A stretch of 64,000 nucleotides of DNA from Pseudomonas sp. Irchel s3f7 (GTDB taxonomy: Bacteria; Pseudomonadota; Gammaproteobacteria; Pseudomonadales; Pseudomonadaceae): assembly GCF_900187615.1 (NCBI RefSeq), contig NZ_FYDO01000017.1:88894-152893 (forward strand). The letters run 5' to 3'. Shown here in pieces: positions 10,228-18,511 of this stretch. Below the pieces are notes generated by a model. That model saw nothing but the letters and a program-made list of their open reading frames with translations. It was not told the origin of the DNA and made no database searches. A program made the position numbers and the translations under genes. Within the stretch, counting starts at the first letter, position 1; each line of letters opens with the position of its first letter.

Positions 10228-10938
10228 ATGACTGACCCGATTCGTCTCTCCAAACGCCTCATCGAACTCGTCGGCTGTTCCCGTCGGGAGGCTGAGCTGT
10301 TCATTGAGGGCGGCTGGGTCACCGTCGACGGCGAGGTCATCGACGAACCGCAGTTCAAGGTCGACAACCAGAAAGTCGAACTGGACCCGGAGGCCAAGGC
10401 CACTGCACCGGAACCGGTGACCCTGCTGCTCAACGTGCCTGCCGGCATGGACGCAGACACCGCCATGGCCAGCATCAGCGCCGAGACCCTCAGCGAAGAG
10501 CACCGCTACGGCAAACGTCCACTCAAGGGCCACTTCCTGCGCCTGACCGCCAGCACCGACCTGCAGGCCAATGCCAGCGGTTTGCTGGTGTTCACCCAGG
10601 ACTGGAAAATCCTGCGCAAACTCACCGCCGACTCGAACAAGATCGAGCAGGAGTACGTGGTCGAAGTCGAAGGCGAAATGGTGGCTCACGGCCTCAACCG
10701 CTTGAACCACGGCCTGACCTACAAGGGCAAGGAGCTGCCGGCGGTCAAAGCCAGTTGGCAAAACGAAAACCGTCTGCGCTTCGCCATGAAAAATCCGCAG
10801 CCGGGCATCATTGCCCTGCTCTGCCAGGCTGTCGGCCTGAAGGTCATCGGTATCCGCCGCATTCGCATCGGCGGCGTGTCCATCGGCAAAGTGCCGCTGG
10901 GACAATGGCGCTACCTGTCCGGCAAAGAGAAGTTCTAA
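10228..10938 (+). CDS. RsuA/RluF-type S4-domain pseudouridine synthase, divergent active site
   Basis: 236 residues from the ATG at 10228. The N-terminal S4 RNA-binding domain is clear (RLSKRLIELVGCSRREAELFIEGGWVTVDG). The rest follows the RsuA/RluB/E/F fold, with QEYVVEVEG and a C-terminal PLGQWRYLSG. Two family hallmarks are altered. The GRLD motif with the catalytic aspartate reads ASTD here (Asp111), with two extra residues before the following SGLLVFTQD. The usual RQIRRM motif is replaced by a segment reading PGIIALL. It may therefore act on a different base or have lost catalysis. The family call is solid; the reaction is inferred. Confidence 0.82.
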   Translation: MTDPIRLSKRLIELVGCSRREAELFIEGGWVTVDGEVIDEPQFKVDNQKVELDPEAKATAPEPVTLLLNVPAGMDADTAMASISAETLSEEHRYGKRPLKGHFLRLTASTDLQANASGLLVFTQDWKILRKLTADSNKIEQEYVVEVEGEMVAHGLNRLNHGLTYKGKELPAVKASWQNENRLRFAMKNPQPGIIALLCQAVGLKVIGIRRIRIGGVSIGKVPLGQWRYLSGKEKF

Positions 10939-11013
10939 GGCTGCTCTTGCCGCCACACATTTCGGCGCCGTGCCTGGCCGCGACGCCCACAGCTGAATAT
11001 CAGGACTGCCCAC

Positions 11014-11484
11014 ATGATTCATAACGACGTACTGCGCAGCGTGCGCTACATGCTCGACATCAGCGACAAGAAAGTCATCGAGATCATCAAGCAAGGCGGC
11101 ATGGACGTGACCCTGCCGGACCTGCTGACCTACCTCGACAAGAAAGAGGAAGACGAGGAAGGCTTCGTACGTTGCCCGGACGAAGTCATGGCGCATTTCC
11201 TCGACGGCCTGGTGATCTTCAAGCGCGGCAAGGACGAAAGCCGTCCGCCGCAGCCGATCGAAGTCCCGGTGACCAACAACATCATCCTGAAGAAGCTGCG
11301 CGTCGCCTTCGAACTGAAGGAAGACGACATGCACGCGATCCTCAAGGCAGCCGAATTCCCGGTGTCCAAGCCTGAGTTGAGCGCGCTGTTCCGCAAGTTC
11401 GGCCACACCAACTATCGCCCGTGCGGCGATCAGTTGCTGCGCAACTTCCTCAAGGGCCTGACCCTGCGCGTTCGCCCGCAGTAA
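11014..11484 (+). CDS. yehS: DUF1456 (YehS) family protein
   Basis: 156 residues made of two similar halves, each starting with a VLRSVRYML / IILKKLRVAF type helix. This is the DUF1456 duplication seen in E. coli YehS. No catalytic function is established for the family. It has no obvious operon partner, and a REP doublet follows the stop codon. Confidence 0.88.
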   Translation: MIHNDVLRSVRYMLDISDKKVIEIIKQGGMDVTLPDLLTYLDKKEEDEEGFVRCPDEVMAHFLDGLVIFKRGKDESRPPQPIEVPVTNNIILKKLRVAFELKEDDMHAILKAAEFPVSKPELSALFRKFGHTNYRPCGDQLLRNFLKGLTLRVRPQ

Positions 11485-11496
11485 TCGCCCATCCCT

Positions 11497-11563
11497 TGTA
11501 GGAGCCGGCTTGCTGGCGATGGCAATTCTCAAAACGCCATCGCCAGCAAGCCGGCGCCGACAA
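11497..11563. repeat. REP doublet, GTAGGAGCCGGCTTGCTGGCGAT family
   Basis: Two inverted arms flank a ~20-nt loop between yehS and rhlG. The right arm has decayed at its outer end (CCGGCGCCGACAAG instead of CCGGCTCCTACA). Confidence 0.82.
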
Positions 11564-11661
11564 GGGCGGCTGTATGAATCCCCATTCCGCGCAAAAATAG
11601 TGGCTCCGCTTCCGACGACTGACGGCTAGGGTGTAATAACCATCAGCTCTCAGGACTTGCC

Positions 11662-12432
11662 ATGCACCCCTACTTTTCCCTGCAAGGCCGCACCGCCCTG
11701 GTGACCGGCGGCACTCGTGGTATCGGCAAAATGATCGCCAAGGCCTATGTCGAAGCCGGCGCGACCGTGTACGTCTGTGCCCGTGATGCCGAAGCCTGTC
11801 AGCAAACGGCCGATGAACTCGGTGCACTCGGACGCTGCCACGCCATAGCGGCCAACCTGGCGACAGAAGAAGGCGTGCAGCAGTTGGCCACGCGCTTAGG
11901 CGAACAGATCACCCACCTCGACATTCTGGTGAACAACGCCGGCACCACGTGGGGCGCGCCGCTGGAGAGTTACCCGATCAAGGGCTGGGAAAAGGTCATG
12001 CAGCTCAACGTGACGTCGGTATTCAACTGCATCCAGCAGTTCTTGCCATTGATGCGCAAGGCCGGTTGCGAAGCCAACCCGGCGCGGATCATCAACATTG
12101 GTTCGGTGGCCGGGATTTCATCCTTCGGCGAACAGGCTTATGCCTACGGCCCGAGCAAGGCCGCCCTGCATCAACTGTCGCGGATTCTGGCGCGAGAGCT
12201 GGTCGGCCAGCACATCAACGTCAACGTCATCGCCCCGGGGCGCTTTCCGAGCAAAATGACCCAGCACATCGGCGATGATGAGCAAGCGCTGGCGCAGGAT
12301 ACGGCGCTGATTCCGATGAAGCGCTGGGGTCGAGAGGAGGAAATGGCTGCGCTGGCAATTAGCCTGGCGAGCACGGCGGGGGCCTACATGACTGGCAACA
12401 TCATTCCGCTGGACGGAGGGTTCAGTCTCTAG
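11662..12432 (+). CDS. rhlG: RhlG-type beta-ketoacyl reductase (SDR family)
   Basis: 256 residues, the length of P. aeruginosa RhlG, and closely similar to it as I remember that sequence, from MHPYFSLQGRTALVTGG to GAYMTGNIIPLDGG. It has the nucleotide-binding TGGTRGIG, the NNAG motif, catalytic Ser in NIGSVAGISS, and YxxxK as YGPSK. RhlG reduces beta-ketoacyl substrates with NADPH; its once-proposed role in rhamnolipid synthesis is disputed. No rhlAB genes are in the window. Confidence 0.92.
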   Translation: MHPYFSLQGRTALVTGGTRGIGKMIAKAYVEAGATVYVCARDAEACQQTADELGALGRCHAIAANLATEEGVQQLATRLGEQITHLDILVNNAGTTWGAPLESYPIKGWEKVMQLNVTSVFNCIQQFLPLMRKAGCEANPARIINIGSVAGISSFGEQAYAYGPSKAALHQLSRILARELVGQHINVNVIAPGRFPSKMTQHIGDDEQALAQDTALIPMKRWGREEEMAALAISLASTAGAYMTGNIIPLDGGFSL

Positions 12433-12457
12433 CGGCGATGAGGCGGCTTGAGCCAGG

Positions 12458-13693
12458 TCACTCCAGTGTCTTGAGCCGCCCTTCGATAAACCGCCGCTCG
12501 GGTGCCTGCTGAGTCAACTCCAGCGCCCGCTCCCACGCCGCCCGCGCCTCGTCGAAACGCCCCAGTTGCCGACAAAACTCCGCCCGCGCCGAATGCGCCA
12601 GGTGGTAATCCTGTAAATCTCCCCGAGCCAGAATCCGCTCGACCAGCGTCAGGCCCGCCAATGGCCCATCACGCCGCGCCAAAGCCGCCGCCCGGTTCAA
12701 CTCGACGACCGGTGACGGCACCGCTCGCAGCAGCACGTCATACAGACCGACGATCTGCGGCCAGTCGGTTTGCTCAGCCGTCGATGCTTCGGCATGCACT
12801 GCCGCAATCGCTGCCTGCAGGCAGTACGGCCCAAAACGCCCAAGGGTCAGCGCCCGTTCGATCAGCGCGCAGCCTTCGGCAATCAGTTCGGCGCTCCATA
12901 ACGATCGGTCTTGTTCGTCCAGCACAATCAGCTCGCCACTGGCGGAGGTTCTGGCCGGCCGCCGCGATTCGTGCAGTAGCATCAACGCCAGCAACCCCAT
13001 CACTTCAGGCTCCGGCAGCAACTCCATCAACAATCGGCCTAGACGGATGGCTTCGCGGGTCAGATCCTCGCGAATCAACGTCTCGCCGACAGACGCCGAA
13101 TACCCCTCGTTGAACACCAGGTAAATCACCCGCAACACGTTGTCGAGGCGCTCGGGCAGTTCGGCGAGGCTGGGGACCTGATAAGGGATTTTCGCGTCGC
13201 GGATCTTCGCCTTGGCGCGCACGATGCGCTGGGCAATGGTGGCCGGCGCCGACAGAAACGCCCGGGCGATTTCTTCTGTCGTCAGGTCGCAGACTTCCCG
13301 CAACGTCAGCGGCACTTGCGCATCCGAGGCCAGGGCCGGGTGACAGCAGGTGAAGATCAAACGCAGTCGATCGTCTTCCACGTCTTCTTCACTCCAGTCG
13401 GCCTGCTCCAGCGCTTCCAGTTGCGCCACCAGCAACGGTTGCGACGCGGTAAAACGTGCGCGTCGGCGCAAGGCATCAATGGCCTTGAAGCGCCCGGTGG
13501 AGACCAGCCAGGCGCGGGGATTGGCCGGCACGCCGTCGCGCTGCCAGCGCTCGACCGCGATGAAAAACGCCTCGTGCAAGGCCTCTTCCGCAAGGTCGAA
13601 ATCACCCAGCAAACGAATCAGGGTCGCCAGAATGCGCCGCGACTCTTCGCGGTAGACCCGCTCGACCTGCGCCTGAACCGGCAGCCCTGGCAT
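12458..13693 (-). CDS. ECF-family sigma factor with long C-terminal extension (ECF42 type)
   Basis: 411 residues, about twice the size of a minimal ECF sigma factor. Region 2 is at ~10-75 (LLGDFDLAEEALHEAFFIAVERW, PRAWLVSTGRFKAIDALRRR) and region 4 at ~115-170 (LTLREVCDLTTEEIARAFLSAPATIAQRIVRAK). The remaining ~230 residues form an alpha-helical, TPR-like extension (DUF6596). This architecture plus a neighbouring DGPF protein defines the ECF42 group, which lacks a classical anti-sigma factor. It starts 1 nt after the DGPF gene stops (TAAAATG), so translation is probably coupled. What it senses is unknown. Confidence 0.92.
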   Translation of the reverse strand: MPGLPVQAQVERVYREESRRILATLIRLLGDFDLAEEALHEAFFIAVERWQRDGVPANPRAWLVSTGRFKAIDALRRRARFTASQPLLVAQLEALEQADWSEEDVEDDRLRLIFTCCHPALASDAQVPLTLREVCDLTTEEIARAFLSAPATIAQRIVRAKAKIRDAKIPYQVPSLAELPERLDNVLRVIYLVFNEGYSASVGETLIREDLTREAIRLGRLLMELLPEPEVMGLLALMLLHESRRPARTSASGELIVLDEQDRSLWSAELIAEGCALIERALTLGRFGPYCLQAAIAAVHAEASTAEQTDWPQIVGLYDVLLRAVPSPVVELNRAAALARRDGPLAGLTLVERILARGDLQDYHLAHSARAEFCRQLGRFDEARAAWERALELTQQAPERRFIEGRLKTLE

Positions 13694-13694
13694 T

Positions 13695-14039
13695 TTAAGG
13701 ATTCAACTGCCGAACGGGGCGCACTTCGACACTGCCGACCCGGGCCGCCGGAATGTTCCCGGCGACCTGGATCGCTTCGTTGAGGTCCTTGGCATCGATC
13801 AGGTAAAAACCGGCCAACTGCTCCTTGGTTTCAGCGAATGGGCCATCGGTGATCGACATCTTGCCGTTGCGCATACGCACCGTGGTAGCGGTCTGCACCG
13901 ACTCCAGCGCTTCGGCGGCGACCATCCGGCCGCTGCCCTGGATCGACTCGGCATAGGCCATGCACTCCTCGTCCTTCGGGCTTTCCGGCAGCGAATGCAG
14001 CAGGCGCTCATCGCTGTAGACCAGGCATAAATACTTCAT
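13695..14039 (-). CDS. DGPF-domain / YCII-related protein
   Basis: 114 residues from the ATG at 14039, which is preceded by GGAGACG. It is a small ferredoxin-like YCII fold with the eponymous motif DGPFAETKEQLAGFYLI. Proteins of this type are encoded next to ECF42 sigma factors in many bacteria, but their biochemical role is not settled. Here it is the gene directly upstream of the sigma factor and separated from it by one base. Confidence 0.92.
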   Translation of the reverse strand: MKYLCLVYSDERLLHSLPESPKDEECMAYAESIQGSGRMVAAEALESVQTATTVRMRNGKMSITDGPFAETKEQLAGFYLIDAKDLNEAIQVAGNIPAARVGSVEVRPVRQLNP

Positions 14040-14117
14040 GAACGTCTCCTGATTCGAACGGATCAACTATGGGCGTGGATTGGCCATTTGGCGCGGCGCC
14101 CCGACAAATAACATCGA

Positions 14118-14543
14118 TCAGGGTTTCAGATCGAACAGGACGGTGCCGCTCATCATGTCGAACGGCGCCGACCAGTGCTCATGGACGATCTGCCACAACC
14201 CGCCTTCCTGGCGATAGCACGCACTGCCGCGCATCCAGCAGGCCTGGGTTTCGCCCTTGTCGTTGGTGCCGCCGCAATGGGCCAGCCAATGGGCGAAGGC
14301 GATCTCCTGGGACGCCTCGATGCGGATGTCCTGGAACTCGAAAATGTGCGGGCCGGGGCACATTTTCATGCAATCTTCCCAATGCGCGCGATACGCCTCT
14401 TTGCCCTTGAATTGCAACGCCTTGACCGCGTCGAAGGAGACGATGTCGTCGGCATACAGGGTCATGATTTTATCGACGTCCTTGGCCATCATGGCCTGAC
14501 GATAGGTTTCGATCAGGTTCTGGATCTGGGTGTGCGAGTTCAT
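14118..14543 (-). CDS. SnoaL-like (NTF2-fold) protein
   Basis: 141 residues with the YRQAMMAKDVDKIMTLYADDIVSFD start and the late IVHEHWSAPFD segment typical of SnoaL/DUF4440 NTF2-fold proteins. Such folds serve as cyclases, isomerases or ligand-binding proteins, so the activity is open. It has a good Shine-Dalgarno (GGAG) and lies 78 bp upstream of the DGPF gene on the same strand. It is probably the first gene of the ECF42 unit. Confidence 0.82.
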   Translation of the reverse strand: MNSHTQIQNLIETYRQAMMAKDVDKIMTLYADDIVSFDAVKALQFKGKEAYRAHWEDCMKMCPGPHIFEFQDIRIEASQEIAFAHWLAHCGGTNDKGETQACWMRGSACYRQEGGLWQIVHEHWSAPFDMMSGTVLFDLKP

Positions 14544-14684
14544 GGTGGTTCTCCGTGGTTTTTATTGGAAGACACCCTTAGTCGTCTGGCGATCCGGCGA
14601 ATCGACAGAAGAAATAAAAATAATCCATATCGCCAGACTCGCTAGAATCCGAGACTCATTTTCCGTTGGAAACAGGACACGCCA

Positions 14685-15170
14685 GTGACAGCCCGACTCG
14701 TGCCTTATGAAAGCCTGAACACGCTGCAGCGCCAACAGGTCGAGGCCATCGAAGTGCATTCGGAACAGATCAAATTCTCCGGCGACATCCACGGTGCGTT
14801 GCACACGTTGTTGTCCAAACCCGGCCCGGGGGTCAAGGGGTTCGCCTTGCTGGCCGAAGACGTTCCCGTGGCGTTCCTGCTGCTCAAGCGCCCGCCAGTG
14901 CTGCCAGCCTGGGCCGATGAACACAGCGCGACCCTGCATGCGCTGCAAGTCGATCAACGCGCTCAGGGCCAAGGCTTCGGCAAGGCCTGCCTGCAAGCAC
15001 TGCCCGAGGTAGCGCGCCAGGCCTGGCCGGAAATCAAAGGGCTGGAGCTGTCGGTGGATGCGGATAACGCTGCGGCGATTGCGCTGTATGCCAAGTATGG
15101 TTTTGTCGACAGCGGCGAAGCGTACAAGGGCCGGATCGGTTATGAGCGGCGGATGGGGTTGTTATTTTAA
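14685..15170 (+). CDS. GNAT-family N-acetyltransferase
   Basis: 161 residues starting at a GTG (14685). Motif A reads HALQVDQRAQGQGFGKACL, and the later VDADNAAAIALYAKYGFVDSGE is motif B. It resembles single-domain ribosomal-protein or small-molecule acetyltransferases; the substrate cannot be assigned. It is divergent from the SnoaL gene and convergent with the next GNAT gene. Confidence 0.87.
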   Translation: MTARLVPYESLNTLQRQQVEAIEVHSEQIKFSGDIHGALHTLLSKPGPGVKGFALLAEDVPVAFLLLKRPPVLPAWADEHSATLHALQVDQRAQGQGFGKACLQALPEVARQAWPEIKGLELSVDADNAAAIALYAKYGFVDSGEAYKGRIGYERRMGLLF

Positions 15171-15198
15171 TTGCGCGCCGATGAACCTTCGTAGGAGA

Positions 15199-15687
15199 TT
15201 ACAGCGTCAAAACCATCTCATGCCACGCCATGCCGCCATGGTCGGATGCTGACGGTTTGATGTAGGCAAAACCAAACCCGGCATACAACGGAATATGCCG
15301 TTCCTTGCACATCAAATGGATGGTTGCCTTGTTCATCCCGCGCATACGCTCGATGAATTCACCCATCAAACGCTTGGCCAAACCCTGCCCCTGGTAATCC
15401 GGGTGCACCACCACCGACATGATCACCACGTTCGGCCCGGCCGGGTCGTGGCCGATAAGCTCCTTGAACGCTTCGTCCGACATTTCCACCTGAAACGCCG
15501 CACCGGAATTGATGAAACCGGCTACAACGCCGTCCACTTCGGCCACGATAAAGCCTTCGGGCCAGGTGGCGATGCGGGTGGCGATTTTCTCGCGGGTGGC
15601 GGCTTCGTCGCCTTCGTAGGCAACGGTTTCGATGGCGTAGCAACGGTCCAGATCAGCAGACGTGACGTGGCGGATGACGGTGTTCAT
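15199..15687 (-). CDS. GNAT-family N-acetyltransferase
   Basis: 162 residues. Motif A is VVHPDYQGQGLAKRLM and the C-terminal PLYAGFGFAYIKPSASDHGG corresponds to motif B. The arrangement of the middle of the protein resembles arylalkylamine / polyamine-type acetyltransferases, but this is a loose similarity. Not related closely to the adjacent GNAT gene on the other strand. Confidence 0.86.
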   Translation of the reverse strand: MNTVIRHVTSADLDRCYAIETVAYEGDEAATREKIATRIATWPEGFIVAEVDGVVAGFINSGAAFQVEMSDEAFKELIGHDPAGPNVVIMSVVVHPDYQGQGLAKRLMGEFIERMRGMNKATIHLMCKERHIPLYAGFGFAYIKPSASDHGGMAWHEMVLTL

Positions 15688-15784
15688 GGCAGCTCGGGGT
15701 CAGCGTGGGAAAGGCGTGAATCATAAATCAGCCGCTGTGTGACATCGAGAAACGAATCGAGCGATCCGTCTCTCGATGCGGGGC

Positions 15785-16270
15785 TCAAGCCTTGAGCGGC
15801 AGCCAGATTTCCAGCTTGCCGGTATTGAGCTTTGGGTTGAAGTCTTCGCTGTAACGCTCAAACTCCGGGGCGTTGAGCAGTTCACGCCCGGACTGCGGCA
15901 GCCATGTGCCATGGATGTATTGGAAGGTTTGCGCCAAGGTGTCCAATGAGCCTTTGTGCTCGAACACCACGTATTGCTGCGGCTGAATCTCGACCCAGCG
16001 GTACGTCTCCGGCAAATCGTCGAGTTTGCTGATCTCGACCCCGGCGATGTAATCAAAGCCGCCCTGGCCGTCGAAATTGCAGCAGACGCCGTAGGTCACT
16101 TCGCCTTTTTGACCCGGGACATGGCCGATGTGGGGCACGAACTTTTCCCAGAGCTCGGGAATGCCTTTTACGGTTTGTTGGGTAAATTTGCCGCCAAGCC
16201 CTGCAATCAGCAGGAAGTGTCCATGTACAAACCGTGGCTCGGACACCTCAACGCGTGTTTGCTCATCCAT
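15785..16270 (-). CDS. GyrI-like / AraC effector-binding domain protein
   Basis: 161 residues from the ATG at 16270, preceded by GGAG. It lacks a DNA-binding domain and consists only of the GyrI-like small-molecule-binding fold: GKFTQQTVKGIPELWEKFVPHIG, YGVCCNF, YIAGVEI and the late LEIWLPLKA strand. Such stand-alone domains bind small hydrophobic compounds or inhibit gyrase; which applies here is unknown. Confidence 0.85.
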   Translation of the reverse strand: MDEQTRVEVSEPRFVHGHFLLIAGLGGKFTQQTVKGIPELWEKFVPHIGHVPGQKGEVTYGVCCNFDGQGGFDYIAGVEISKLDDLPETYRWVEIQPQQYVVFEHKGSLDTLAQTFQYIHGTWLPQSGRELLNAPEFERYSEDFNPKLNTGKLEIWLPLKA

Positions 16271-16336
16271 GACTCGACTCCTGGAACTAAAAATGGGTTC
16301 GGCTGGGAGTATAGAAGCCAAACCCGATTCGCCCAA

Positions 16337-16999
16337 TTACAGGGCGTGCAACTGCTCGACGGCGCCCGCCCCCACAAACTCGTTGTAACCCGATAGGATC
16401 ACGTAGATCGCGAAATAGCAGAAGATCGCAGCCGATGCCATATAGGAATAACGCAACAACTTATCGCCCAGCAACTTGCCGCCGTGGCTCGCGGCGAAGC
16501 ACAGGCCGGCTGACCAGAGCAAACCCGCGCAGAGGAAACCGCCGAGAAACAGTGCCGAGCTGAGCGGGCCACCACCGCCGGAACGGGCGATCAGCGTGCC
16601 GCCAACGGCCGCGAACCAGAGAATCGCGCTGGGGGAGGACATGGCGAGAAAAATACCGCGCAAGAACTCCTTGCGATGGGAGTTGTTTCCCACCTCCGCC
16701 GTCTGGGCGAGCACTGCCTCGTGGTGAATCGCCGAATAGATCATCTTCGCCGCGAAGTACACCAGCAGCGCCGAACCACCGATCCACAGCACCCAACGCA
16801 CGGTTTCGTACTGCAGCAACACCGTCATGCCGGCCAGCGCCAGCACGGCGTAGATCAGGTCACCCACACAAGTCCCCAACCCCAGCGCAAAGCCTTGAAA
16901 ATAGCCGCGCTGCATGGCCAGCGTGATCATCGCAATATTGGCCACGCCAATGTCCAGACACAGCGACAGGCTCAACAAGAAGCCACTGGTAAATTCCAT
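16337..16999 (-). CDS. LysE-family amino-acid / metabolite exporter
   Basis: 220 residues with about six hydrophobic segments. The N-terminal MEFTSGFLLSLSLCLDIGVAN and the mid-protein SPSAILWFAAVGGTL fit the LysE/RhtB family. The substrate is not predictable. It is divergent from alaC, and the two could share a regulatory region, but no regulator gene is next to them. Confidence 0.88.
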   Translation of the reverse strand: MEFTSGFLLSLSLCLDIGVANIAMITLAMQRGYFQGFALGLGTCVGDLIYAVLALAGMTVLLQYETVRWVLWIGGSALLVYFAAKMIYSAIHHEAVLAQTAEVGNNSHRKEFLRGIFLAMSSPSAILWFAAVGGTLIARSGGGGPLSSALFLGGFLCAGLLWSAGLCFAASHGGKLLGDKLLRYSYMASAAIFCYFAIYVILSGYNEFVGAGAVEQLHAL

Positions 17000-17138
17000 C
17001 GAACCCTATCCTTCGGACACATTTGTTTGATTTGAGGCTGGACAGTCTGCCACAGCTGACCGTACATTCCGCCACAGGTCACCGCAGTGACCAGCGTCGC
17101 TCGGACGGTTCCGGGCGCTTACGTTATCCGAGGCAACA

Positions 17139-18356
17139 ATGGCCGAACAAGGTTCGCCGCGCCGCTTTGCGCGCATAGATCGACTCCCCCCTTACGTTTT
17201 CAACATCACTGCCGAGCTGAAGATGGCCGCCCGTCGTCGTGGCGAAGACATCATCGACTTGAGCATGGGCAACCCCGACGGCCCCACGCCGCCGCACATC
17301 GTCGAAAAACTTGTGCAGGTCGCTCAGCGCGAAGACACCCACGGTTACTCCACGTCCAAGGGCATTCCGCGCCTGCGCCGGGCGATTTCCAACTGGTACA
17401 AGGAACGCTACGAGGTCGACATCGACCCGGAAAACGAAGCCATTGTCACCATCGGTTCCAAGGAAGGCCTGGCGCATTTGATGCTGGCCACCCTCGACCA
17501 GGGCGACACCGTGCTGGTGCCCAACCCGAGCTACCCGATTCACATCTACGGTGCCGTGATTGCCGGCGCCCAGGTGCGGTCGGTGCCGCTGGTGCCGGGT
17601 GTGGATTTCTTCGCGGAACTGGAGCGAGCCATTCGCGGGTCGATTCCGAAGCCGAAGATGATGATCCTCGGTTTCCCGTCCAACCCGACCGCACAGTGCG
17701 TGGAGCTGGATTTCTTCGAGCGTGTCATCGCCCTCGCCAAGCAATACGACGTGCTGGTGGTGCACGACCTGGCCTACGCCGACATCGTCTACGACGGCTG
17801 GAAAGCCCCGTCGATCATGCAGGTGCCAGGCGCCAAAGACATTGCGGTGGAGTTTTTCACCCTGTCCAAAAGCTACAACATGGCCGGCTGGCGCATCGGC
17901 TTCATGGTCGGCAACCCGGAACTGGTCAACGCCCTGGCGCGGATCAAGAGCTACCACGACTACGGCACCTTCACCCCGCTGCAAGTCGCGGCGATCGCGG
18001 CGCTGGAAGGCGATCAACAATGCGTGCGCGACATCGCCGAGCAGTATCGCCAACGCCGCAACGTGCTGGTCAAAGGCCTGCATGAGCTGGGCTGGATGGT
18101 GGAAAACCCGAAGGCATCGATGTACGTCTGGGCCAAGATTCCCGAGGCTTACGCGCATTTGGGCTCGCTGGAGTTCGCCAAGAAACTGCTGGCCGAGGCC
18201 AAGGTTTGCGTCTCACCGGGTGTTGGGTTTGGTGAGTATGGCGATGATCACGTGCGATTCGCCCTGATCGAAAACCAGGACCGGATCCGCCAGGCCGTAC
18301 GTGGGATTCGCGGGATGTTCCGGGCAGATGGCCTGGCCACCAAGTCCACCACCTGA
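17139..18356 (+). CDS. alaC: Alanine transaminase AlaC-type class I aminotransferase
   Basis: 405 residues with the PLP fold type I layout. The Schiff-base lysine is Lys244 in TLSKSYNMAGWRIGF, and the N-terminal IIDLSMGNPDGPTP and FPSNPTAQCVELDF match AlaC. The enzyme interconverts pyruvate plus glutamate with alanine plus 2-oxoglutarate. A REP doublet and a terminator shared with gntP follow. Confidence 0.92.
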   Translation: MAEQGSPRRFARIDRLPPYVFNITAELKMAARRRGEDIIDLSMGNPDGPTPPHIVEKLVQVAQREDTHGYSTSKGIPRLRRAISNWYKERYEVDIDPENEAIVTIGSKEGLAHLMLATLDQGDTVLVPNPSYPIHIYGAVIAGAQVRSVPLVPGVDFFAELERAIRGSIPKPKMMILGFPSNPTAQCVELDFFERVIALAKQYDVLVVHDLAYADIVYDGWKAPSIMQVPGAKDIAVEFFTLSKSYNMAGWRIGFMVGNPELVNALARIKSYHDYGTFTPLQVAAIAALEGDQQCVRDIAEQYRQRRNVLVKGLHELGWMVENPKASMYVWAKIPEAYAHLGSLEFAKKLLAEAKVCVSPGVGFGEYGDDHVRFALIENQDRIRQAVRGIRGMFRADGLATKSTT

Positions 18357-18362
18357 CCTGGC

Positions 18363-18450
18363 TTGTAGGAGCCGGCTTGCTGGCGATGCAGGCGACTCGG
18401 TTTAACGTATAACCGCGTCGATGCGATCGCCAGCAAGCCGGCTCCTACAG
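18363..18450. repeat. REP doublet, GTAGGAGCCGGCTTGCTGGCGAT family
   Basis: Well-preserved inverted arms (TTGTAGGAGCCGGCTTGCTG and CAGCAAGCCGGCTCCTACAG) with a ~45-nt loop, lying between the alaC stop and the terminator. Confidence 0.88.
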
Positions 18451-18467
18451 GGGTTTGCATCAGACAC

Positions 18468-18495
18468 AAAAAAACCGCATCGCTGCGGTTTTTTT
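18468..18495. terminator. Bidirectional terminator between alaC and gntP
   Basis: AAAAAAACCGCA-TCGC-TGCGGTTTTTTT is a perfect hairpin with T-runs on both strands, serving the two convergent genes. Confidence 0.92.
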
Positions 18496-18511
18496 GTGCC
18501 TGTCGATTCGC

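Noticed and set aside
11662..12432. Rhamnolipid biosynthesis locus
   Set aside because: rhlG alone is present; rhlA, rhlB and rhl quorum genes are absent, and RhlG's role in rhamnolipid synthesis is disputed.
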